Source: CAYSQW01 sp964433135
GTDB taxonomy: Bacteria; Acidobacteriota; Aminicenantia; Aminicenantales; Aminicenantaceae
Reading direction: 5' to 3'
Assembly: GCA_964433135.1 (NCBI GenBank)
Contig: CAYSQW010000088.1
Coordinates: 1-5,236 of the forward strand
Length of the DNA stretch: 5,236 nucleotides
This document shows, piece by piece, positions 1 through 5,236 of the stretch. Position numbers and translations under genes: made by a program. The stretch's first letter is position 1. Each line of letters begins with the position of its first letter. Under the pieces are notes generated by a model that worked only from the letters and a program-made list of their open reading frames with translations, was not told where the DNA came from and did not search any database.

Positions 1-671
1 TGTTCGGGGGACATGTAAGCCACCGTGCCCATGGTGCTGCCTTCCCTGGTGAGCATGGTGCTCCCTGCGACCCTGGCCAGCCCGAAATCCATGATCTTGG
101 CCTGGCCGTCCTCTGTCACCATGATGTTGGCACTCTTGATGTCCCGGTGCACGATGCCTTTCTTATGGGCAAGCTGCAAACCTTCGGCAACTTGAGTGGC
201 AATCCCGAGGGCCTGGTCCAGTTCGAGTGGGCCCGATTCAACCTTCTTTCTTAAGCTCTGGCCTTCAATGTAGGCCATGGAGATAAATGCTTCCTCTTCA
301 ACCTCGTCGAATTCATACACCGTGCAGATGTGTGGGTGATCCAAAGCCGCGGCCGCCCGGGCTTCACGCATGAACCGCTCCTTGATCTCCGGGACGTGCG
401 TCAGCTCCCGCGGCAGGAACTTGAGCGCCACGCTTCGTTGGAGCCGTGTGTCCTCGGCTTGGCAGACCACCCCCATGCCGCCCCGGCCCAGCTCCCCGAT
501 GATGGTATACCGCCCGGCGATGGTTGTCCCTTTTTGCAATCTCGGTGAAGGTGAAACAAAGGTTTTGGTTTGAGAAAATGTCCCGTCGGTTTTCAGGGAT
601 GCGCCGCATCGGCCGCAGAAAACCGTGTCGTCGGGATTCTCATGCAGACACTTCTGACATTGGATCCCCAT
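1..671 (-). CDS. Ser/Thr protein kinase (Hanks/PknB type) with N-terminal zinc ribbon, partial at C-terminal end
   Basis: Reading the minus strand from ATG 671-669 gives 223 codons without a stop, running off the window edge, so the C-terminus is missing. Residues 1-25 form a small zinc ribbon with CxxC pairs at Cys5/Cys8 and Cys19/Cys22. A short linker follows, then a kinase domain from about residue 53. Visible kinase motifs are the Gly-rich loop (GRGGMGVV, 62-69), the ATP-anchoring Lys84 in VALK, the helix-C Glu103, the catalytic loop HRDIKSAN (175-182, Asp177 as base, Asn182), DFG (195-197) and an APE-like SPE (221-223) after a Thr/Ser-rich activation loop. All catalytic residues are present, so it is predicted to phosphorylate proteins on Ser/Thr. 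The target and the C-terminal sensor or output domain lie outside the window. The start is supported by an AAAGGGG Shine-Dalgarno at 679-685, 7 nt upstream. It lies 221 bp downstream of the decarboxylase locus on the same strand and has its own promoter. Confidence 0.95.
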   Translation of the reverse strand, partial: MGIQCQKCLHENPDDTVFCGRCGASLKTDGTFSQTKTFVSPSPRLQKGTTIAGRYTIIGELGRGGMGVVCQAEDTRLQRSVALKFLPRELTHVPEIKERFMREARAAAALDHPHICTVYEFDEVEEEAFISMAYIEGQSLRKKVESGPLELDQALGIATQVAEGLQLAHKKGIVHRDIKSANIMVTEDGQAKIMDFGLARVAGSTMLTREGSTMGTVAYMSPE

Positions 672-699
672 CTTTCATCCCCTTTTGTGAATCAATTTT

Positions 700-728
700 A
701 GAATATCAATTCATGATATCGAAGTCAA
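700..728 (-). promoter_or_regulatory. Putative sigma70-type promoter of the kinase gene
   Basis: On the minus strand, TTGACT (723-728; 5 of 6 match to TTGACA) is separated by exactly 17 bp from TATTCT (700-705; 4 of 6 match to TATAAT). Transcription would begin near position 693 and give a short leader of about 20 nt carrying the Shine-Dalgarno at 679-685. Spacing and position relative to the start codon are ideal, but the call rests on motif match alone and assumes a conventional sigma factor. Confidence 0.5.
703..719. promoter_or_regulatory. Perfect inverted repeat inside the kinase promoter, possible operator
   Basis: ATATCA (703-708), five bases ATTCA, then TGATAT (714-719): a perfect 6+6 bp inverted repeat. 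It overlaps the predicted -10 box and most of the -10/-35 spacer, the usual place for a repressor site. The arms are short and AT-rich, so chance occurrence is possible. No regulator gene is visible in the window. Confidence 0.3.
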
Positions 729-892
729 AGGGGATATCGGGAGGAAATGGCTTCGATCATTTAATTTGATTATATGGATTGCAGCATTCTTTGCCGGGAA
801 ATCATTTGATCCCGAAAAACATCAGCCGTCCTCCGAATGAATTCTTTGCATCCAAAATAGACCTGATCAGAGGGCAGGCTCATTGAAAGGGA

Positions 893-2338
893 TTATCTGA
901 TATCAGCCGCTACTTCCCTTATTTTTTGCAAGAGGCCTTTCAGGTCTTCCAGTGTCGTCAAAGGGCTGATAATGGTGCAGCGAAGATAGAATCCGTCTTT
1001 TAACCGGGTCTGTACGATGTAATAGGATTCGCTATCAAGAATTGCATGTCTTATCTTTTTCTGCAGAGTATCGGAATCATGGATTCCAGGCTGTTTATAT
1101 CTGAAGCATATAATATTGCACTGCGGCTCAGTCGCCAGTTCGAAGTCTTCCGTCTCTTTGATGACGGCGGCGAATTCTTTTGTAAGATCGATACGTGACG
1201 TAATATACTCTGCAAAATAATCCGTACCATAGGTCATTAATGCCGCGTATAGTTTCAGCCCCATCATGTATTTGGTGCATTCCATTGTCCGTTGGGCAAA
1301 GTTGTACCACTCATCCCTCGCCTCTTTTTCAAACAGGTACGACGCTTTCTGCGAAAAACACTCATATGAGCGAGCGCCGTCCCTGAATATAACGGCCGTG
1401 ATAAGAGCGGGCATCAGAAGCATCTTGTGTGCATCCCAAACAATGGAATCAACCCGATGGATGCCTTTCATCGAGGACTTGTATTTATCGGAGAGGAGCG
1501 CGGCCGCGCCGTGAGCGCCGGCGACATGCAGCCAGAGCTCATTTTCCTCGCAAAAATCCGCAATACCCTCCAAATCATCATAGGATCCGGTAGCGGTGGA
1601 ACACCCGCTTGCGACAACGGCGATGACCTTTTTACCGCCGTCAATCGATTCCGTATATTTTTTCCTCAGGGAATCGATGTCCATACGATAGTGCTCATCA
1701 ACCGGCACGGCAACAGCCGCGTTTTCACCGAGGCCCATGACGCCGAGAGCCCTTTTTATACTGTAATGGGATTGTTCCGATACAAGAAAGGCAATATGTT
1801 GATGGTTGTCGACCCCATTCGACCAGACGTCATAGCCGGTTTTAGCCTGTCACGCGGCGAGCAGCGCCGTGAGATTTCCCAGCGTGCCGCCTGATGTCAG
1901 AATACCGTCCGCTTTTTTGGGAAACCCGATAGGTTCCGCCATCCAGTCGATGATGCGCTTTTCCATGATGGTATTGGTTGGGCCCATCTCATACACGGCG
2001 CTTCCATTGTTCAAGAGGGAGCCGATGAAATCACTGAGTGCGGCCTGCGGTAACGGCGCCGTCATCTGATGACCGATGTAGTTCGGATGATGCAGGTGAT
2101 TGGAAGCCTCGATCACACGCTTCATGAGTCCCGAATAATCTTCTGAAGGCTGCCTGGGAAATGAGCCGTTCCACTTTTCAATCATCTGCTGCGGCCCGAT
2201 ATTCGGCAGTACGGTCGTAATATGCTTCCGCCCGGACTGCGACAAATAATCGGCCATCATATCTACGGTTTCATGACGGAGTTTTCTGAACTGCTCGGCA
2301 TCATATCCTTCATATAATGTCCGGTTTCTATTTTCCAT
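893..2338 (-). pseudogene. Group II PLP-dependent amino-acid decarboxylase, broken by in-frame TGA and lacking the PLP Asp
   Basis: One continuous minus-strand frame of 481 codons plus TAA stop (893-895) matches the length of the aromatic-L-amino-acid/glutamate/2,4-diaminobutyrate decarboxylase family. It is interrupted only by TGA at codon 163 (1850-1852). The frame is unchanged across the stop: before it comes the family motif SGGTLGNLTALLAA (149-162), after it QAKTGYDVW. Homologues generally have Arg at this point, so CGA to TGA is the simplest origin. His191 (in SEQSHYS), expected to stack on PLP, and Lys305 (in WDAHKM), expected to form the Schiff base, are present. The usual HVDGAHG motif reads HVAGAHG (271-277), so the Asp that protonates the PLP pyridine nitrogen is Ala273 (GCC, 1520-1522). 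Shine-Dalgarno AGGA (2345-2348) lies 6 nt before the ATG. Substrate cannot be assigned. Two independent lesions favour a recent pseudogene. A sequencing error could explain the TGA. Readthrough would still give a cofactor-impaired enzyme. Confidence 0.85.
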
Positions 2339-2344
2339 TATTAT

Positions 2345-2411
2345 TCCTATCTGATAATTGCCATATATAAATTAAGTGCTTCAATATAAACCCTTTTTAA
2401 AATATTTTCCA
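2345..2411 (-). promoter_or_regulatory. Putative promoter and ribosome binding site of the decarboxylase locus
   Basis: On the minus strand TGGAAA (2406-2411; 4 of 6 match to TTGACA), 17 bp of spacer, then TATATT (2383-2388; 5 of 6 match to TATAAT). A leader of about 40 nt would follow, with AGGA at 2345-2348 placed 6 nt before the ATG at 2338. The surroundings are very AT-rich, so a chance match is possible. If the call is right, the expression signals survive although the coding frame is damaged, which would fit recent decay. Confidence 0.4.
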
Positions 2412-2481
2412 GACACGGTTTCGAAAAATCCTCCTATTGGTTGAAGGCCGTGCTTCTTATTCAATTTTATTTTGTTTTTTC

Positions 2482-2542
2482 TTGGGGACCGCGGACAACC
2501 TGATATAATATTTTGAGAGAGGATACGCTTACATAAGGGAGG
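2482..2542 (+). promoter_or_regulatory. Putative promoter and ribosome binding site of the proline racemase-family gene
   Basis: A consensus TATAAT stands at 2504-2509, with TTGGGG at 2482-2487 as a weak -35 (3 of 6) 16 bp upstream. A strong Shine-Dalgarno, AAGGGAGG (2535-2542), lies 9 nt before the ATG at 2552. The two divergent genes share the 213-bp gap 2339-2551, with about 70 bp between the two predicted -35 boxes. No convincing shared operator was found in that interval. Confidence 0.5.
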
Positions 2543-2551
2543 CTTTATTCG

Positions 2552-3583
2552 ATGCAAACGAAACAGATAATCCATACCGTCAGCTGCCACGCCGAGGGAG
2601 AAGTGGGCGATGTCATCATCGGCGGAGTGCCCGTACCCCCGGGTGAGACGCTTTGGGAGCAGTCCCGCTGGATCGCCAAAGACCGGACCCTTCGAAATTT
2701 TATGCTGAACGAGCCGCGTGGAGGTGTTTTCCGGCATGTGAACCTTCTGGTTCCGGCCAAGGATCCCGCCGCGCAAATGGGATTTATCATCATGGAGCCT
2801 GAGGATACCCCCCCCATGTCCGGGTCCAACAGCATCTGCGTGTCAACCGTCTTGCTGGAGAGCGGAATCCTTCCCATGCAGGAGCCCGAGACGACACTGA
2901 CGCTCGAAGCCCCGGGCGGCTTGATAAAGGCGGTCGCCTCCTGTAAAGATGGAAAAGTGGAGCGGATGACGATCCACAATGTGCCGTCCTTTGCTCACCG
3001 CCTGGATGCGAAACTCGAAGTGGACGGGATCGGGACCCTGACGGTGGATACCGCTTTCGGAGGAGACAGTTTCGTCATTGCGGACGCCGAAACGCTCGGA
3101 TTCGCCGTTTTGCCCGATGAGGCCATGGATCTGGTCAAAATCGGCATAAAGATCACCAAGGCGGCAAACGAACAACTGGGATTTTTCCACCCTGAAAATC
3201 CCGATTGGTCCCACATTTCCTTTTGTCAGATCGCCCGGCCGTTGGTTGAAGAGAACGGCGTGTTGGTCGGACGCAACGCGGTCGCGATCCAACCCGGAAA
3301 ACTGGACCGATGCCCCACCGGAACCGGATGCTCGGCCCGTATCGCCGTTCTGGCAAAAAAAGGGATCATGAAAACGGGAGATGTTTATATCGGAGAATCC
3401 ATCATCGGCTCTAGGTTTCACTGCCGCTTGGAATCGGAAACCAGGGTGGGGGATTGGGACGCGGTTGTCCCGAGTGTTTCCGGACGGGCATGGATTACCG
3501 GCACGCATCAGCATATGCTGGATCCGAGGGATCCCTGGCCGGGCGGGTATAAGCTGGCCGATACCTGGCCTAAGATCGAATAA
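2552..3583 (+). CDS. Proline racemase superfamily protein (epimerase/dehydratase-like) with non-Cys active site
   Basis: The 343-residue protein has the size and layout of the proline racemase / 4-hydroxyproline 2-epimerase / trans-3-hydroxy-L-proline dehydratase superfamily, a cytosolic cofactor-independent fold with two pseudo-symmetric halves. In classical members two cysteines act as acid/base pair, in MCGH and in DRSPCGTG. Here the first motif is MSGS (89-92), giving Ser90, and the second is DRCPTGTGC (252-260), giving Thr256. The nearest cysteines are Cys254, Cys260 and Cys96. GGDSFV (170-175) and the C-terminal GRAWITG (311-317) are otherwise family-like. Ser or Thr at the first site is known from epimerases and dehydratases of the family, but loss of the second Cys makes classical racemisation doubtful, so the reaction is left open. 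The start is supported by AAGGGAGG 9 nt upstream. It is divergent from the decarboxylase locus and convergent with the deacylase. The frame is intact, with no sign of decay. Confidence 0.92.
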   Translation: MQTKQIIHTVSCHAEGEVGDVIIGGVPVPPGETLWEQSRWIAKDRTLRNFMLNEPRGGVFRHVNLLVPAKDPAAQMGFIIMEPEDTPPMSGSNSICVSTVLLESGILPMQEPETTLTLEAPGGLIKAVASCKDGKVERMTIHNVPSFAHRLDAKLEVDGIGTLTVDTAFGGDSFVIADAETLGFAVLPDEAMDLVKIGIKITKAANEQLGFFHPENPDWSHISFCQIARPLVEENGVLVGRNAVAIQPGKLDRCPTGTGCSARIAVLAKKGIMKTGDVYIGESIIGSRFHCRLESETRVGDWDAVVPSVSGRAWITGTHQHMLDPRDPWPGGYKLADTWPKIE

Positions 3584-3726
3584 CGGATAGGCGGCGGTTA
3601 TGGCCGCGATGAAAACAGAACGGATTTATTGATACATGGTTGATGCCGGACGACAATTCCATCCGGTAGGTCTAAATCAAAATAACTGGGTTCGTCCCGG
3701 CTGATCCAAGCTCAATTATCAGGCCG
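3584..3726. other. Convergent intergenic gap with a hairpin but no clear terminator
   Basis: This 143-bp gap lies between two genes that end facing each other. The best structure is a 7-bp stem (3644-3650 with 3662-3668, one G-T pair) around an 11-nt loop. A shorter GCGGC/GCCGC stem sits near 3591-3607. Neither is followed by a T-run on either strand, so classical intrinsic termination is not supported. No small gene with a credible start was seen. Confidence 0.4.
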
Positions 3727-5236
3727 TCAATCTTTTTTACCGGACCCGTAGATGATCCGGCCGCTGTCTTTGTTGACGATCTCGCCGTCCTGAACGGCGA
3801 CATTTCCGTTGACGATGACGAAATGAATCCCTTCCGGATACTGATGGGGCTCCTGATAGGTGGCTTTGTCCCGAATCCTATCCAAATTGAAAATCGTCAT
3901 GTCCGCAAACATACCCGGCCGCAGAACGCCCCGGTGAGCAAAGCCCATGGCATGGGCCGGCAGGGAAGTCATTTTTCGAATCGCATCGGGAAGAGTCAGG
4001 TGATTTTCATCCCGGACATATTTTGCGATTACCTTGGGGAAAGTGCCGTAGGTACGAGGATGGGTGACGCCTTGTTCGAATATCGCGATGCCCCCATCCG
4101 AACCTACCATGCAGTAATCCTCCTGCATCAATGCGACCACATCCTTTTCATCCGCCTGAAAAAATATAGCGCCGGGTCGATCTTCTTTTTCCAATTGGAT
4201 AAACAAATCGGCGGCATTGGAGGTCGTGTTTCTTTGTCCCATCATGTCCAAGATCTCAGCCAAATGATTCCCCTCATATTCGGGGTGATTTCGGTTGCGG
4301 GTGATGGTGATCATTTCGGCTTTATCGATACCCCGTGCCGACCGGAATCGAAAATCGATAATATGATCCTTTATCTTCCGGTATTGTTCCGCATCATCCA
4401 ACTGCTTCACGAAAGCTTCATGTCCTCCCGTCACGGCCCATTCGGGGAAGGAACTGGTGAATCCGGTGCTGCCTGCCGTGTAGGGATACTCGTCCATATA
4501 GACCTCGACGCCTTGCTTTCGGGCTCTTTCGATAGGCCCCGTGATCATGTCCCGTTTTCCCCAGTATTTTTCGACCTTCAACTTGATATGCGAGATCTGA
4601 ACCTTGACTCCGGCTTCCCCCCCGATACGCAGGGCTTCTTCCACGGCATCCCGAATGTGCTCTCCCTGATCCCGCAGATGCGTCGCATAAATGCCGTTGA
4701 AGGGGCGTATCTCCCGTGCCAGAGCGATGATTTCCTCCGTCTCGGAGAATCGGCCGGGGATATACTCGAGTCCCGTACTTAAGCCGATGGCGCCGGTCAG
4801 CATCTCCTGTTCCACCAGATCCTTCATGCGCTTCAGTTCCTCTGGCGTGGGTTTGCGGTTGTCATCTCCCATAACCTCTCTTCTTATGGTATTGTGTCCC
4901 GCAAAGGTGGCGAAGTTCAGCGCAATGCCCCGGGCTTGGATCCGTCTGAAAAAAAGGTCCAGGGGGAATCTGGATCCGCCGCAATTTCCTCCCACCACGG
5001 TCGTCACGCCTTGAAGCAGATAATTCCGAGCCTCGGGATGCGAGTCGAGCCCCTGGTCCGTATGGGTGTGCACATCGATGAATCCGGGGGAGACAATGAG
5101 TCCCCGGGCATCGATCACCCGTTTGCCCCGCTTATCCGAAATATCTCCGATTTCAGCGATTCGATCGCCCCTGATGCCGATATCCGCAATAAATCCTGGA
5201 TTCCCGGTGCCGTCAACAACGGTTCCGGACTTGATG
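3727..5236 (-). CDS. N-acyl-D-amino-acid deacylase (D-aminoacylase, amidohydrolase superfamily), N-terminus cut by window edge
   Basis: The minus-strand frame stays open from the right edge (full codons from 5235) to TGA at 3727-3729, giving 502 visible residues; only the first few are missing. It begins with the typical IKSGTVVDGTGNPG, so the GTG at 5118 is internal and not the start. The enzyme hydrolyses N-acyl-D-amino acids to a carboxylate and a free D-amino acid; some relatives act on other D-linked substrates. Family metal and active-site residues are all visible: HTH (His56 and His58) in GFIDVHTHTD, the metal-bridging Cys85 in GGNCG, His186 in ATHLRD, His216 in ISHIK and catalytic Asp380 in GSDGG. 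EYPYTAGSTG is also characteristic. The C-terminal part returns to the small beta domain (GMFADMTIFNL). A signal peptide cannot be judged because the start is outside. It converges on the racemase-family gene, and a link through D-amino-acid metabolism is plausible but inferred. Exact acyl and amino-acid specificity is unknown. Confidence 0.94.
   Translation of the reverse strand, partial: IKSGTVVDGTGNPGFIADIGIRGDRIAEIGDISDKRGKRVIDARGLIVSPGFIDVHTHTDQGLDSHPEARNYLLQGVTTVVGGNCGGSRFPLDLFFRRIQARGIALNFATFAGHNTIRREVMGDDNRKPTPEELKRMKDLVEQEMLTGAIGLSTGLEYIPGRFSETEEIIALAREIRPFNGIYATHLRDQGEHIRDAVEEALRIGGEAGVKVQISHIKLKVEKYWGKRDMITGPIERARKQGVEVYMDEYPYTAGSTGFTSSFPEWAVTGGHEAFVKQLDDAEQYRKIKDHIIDFRFRSARGIDKAEMITITRNRNHPEYEGNHLAEILDMMGQRNTTSNAADLFIQLEKEDRPGAIFFQADEKDVVALMQEDYCMVGSDGGIAIFEQGVTHPRTYGTFPKVIAKYVRDENHLTLPDAIRKMTSLPAHAMGFAHRGVLRPGMFADMTIFNLDRIRDKATYQEPHQYPEGIHFVIVNGNVAVQDGEIVNKDSGRIIYGSGKKD

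Larger units (their letters stand above)
672..892. other. Intergenic region between decarboxylase locus and kinase
   Basis: This 221-bp AT-rich stretch has no credible coding sequence. It holds the kinase Shine-Dalgarno and predicted promoter near its left end. Two GATATC hexamers lie at about 715-720 and 733-738. An imperfect hairpin spans 795-814: CGGG 795-798 pairs with CCCG 811-814, and ATC 801-803 with GAT 808-810, with AA bulged. The hairpin has no T-run after it on either strand, so I do not call it a terminator. A TATAAT-like hexamer near 770-775 on the minus strand lacks a good -35 partner. Confidence 0.5.

Noticed and set aside
795..814. Hairpin as a rho-independent terminator of the decarboxylase
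   Set aside because: No T-run follows it on the minus strand (the T-run is on the wrong side), and the stem is interrupted by a bulge.
1810..1852. TGA in the decarboxylase as a selenocysteine codon with a downstream SECIS
   Set aside because: A 5-bp stem (GTCGA/TCGAC) with a 6-nt loop does occur 27-42 nt after the TGA, but it is short and lacks a convincing bulged-U and apical GU layout. The aligned residue in the family is Arg, not Cys, so Sec makes no chemical sense here.
893..2338. Two separate genes (N-terminal 162-residue protein and C-terminal 281-residue protein)
   Set aside because: The C-terminal half has no Shine-Dalgarno of its own that I can support, and the 37 codons between TGA and its first Met are conserved family sequence in the same frame. 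It is one broken gene.
3354..3361. C-A7 heptamer-like slippery site in the racemase gene
   Set aside because: The frame continues normally through conserved sequence to the expected C-terminus, and no alternative-frame extension of interest was seen.
2843..3514. Minus-strand open frame of 223 codons
   Set aside because: It is antisense to the racemase-family gene, which carries the conserved motifs; the composition looks like a shadow of the GC-rich coding strand.
3823..4782. Long plus-strand open frame of 319 codons
   Set aside because: It lies antisense within the deacylase, whose metal-binding motifs are all in the minus-strand frame. No recognisable domain or good ribosome binding site was seen.
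5116..5118. GTG as start codon of the deacylase
   Set aside because: Upstream codons to the window edge encode the conserved N-terminal IKSGTVVDGTGNPG strand of amidohydrolases, so the true start is outside the window.
893..5236. Alternative genetic code (TGA as Trp or Gly)
   Set aside because: The deacylase ends at a TGA exactly where the family ends, Trp is encoded by TGG throughout, and the decarboxylase position expects Arg.

Overview
The window carries four protein-coding loci and no RNA gene, mobile element or CRISPR array that I can recognise. It looks like a bacterial chromosome segment with a standard genetic code. The Hanks-type kinase with an N-terminal zinc ribbon, next to peptide and D-amino-acid catabolic enzymes, resembles gene content known from Acidobacteriota/Aminicenantes-like or Desulfobacterota-like anaerobes. 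That placement is a guess from general style only. Base composition is uneven: 60-base samples count 40/60 G+C inside the kinase (421-480) and 21/60 inside the decarboxylase locus (1021-1080).

Layout. (1) Positions 1-671, minus strand: the first 223 residues of a Ser/Thr protein kinase, cut by the window edge, with a good sigma70-like promoter (700-728) whose spacer holds a perfect inverted repeat. (2) Positions 672-892: intergenic, AT-rich, holding that promoter and a hairpin. (3) Positions 893-2338, minus strand: a full-length group II PLP-dependent amino-acid decarboxylase reading frame. It has one in-frame TGA at codon 163, and its PLP-anchoring Asp is replaced by Ala (codon 273). It is best read as a recently decayed pseudogene unless the sequence is wrong. 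(4) Positions 2339-2551: divergent intergenic region with a plausible promoter for each direction. (5) Positions 2552-3583, plus strand: a proline racemase superfamily protein in which both classical catalytic cysteines are replaced (Ser90 and Thr256). (6) Positions 3584-3726: a convergent gap without a convincing terminator. (7) Positions 3727-5236, minus strand: an N-acyl-D-amino-acid deacylase (amidohydrolase) with all metal ligands, missing only its extreme N-terminus.

How they may fit together: the deacylase would release D-amino acids from N-acyl derivatives, and the racemase-family protein probably epimerises or dehydrates a proline-like amino acid. The decarboxylase, if it ever worked, consumed an amino acid. 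This suggests a loosely associated amino-acid (including D-amino-acid) catabolic neighbourhood, but the genes are divergent and convergent rather than one operon. The kinase has its own promoter and need not be related.

The most noteworthy signals are the doubly damaged decarboxylase and the cysteine-less active site of the racemase homologue. I do not see evidence for a wholly new multi-gene system.
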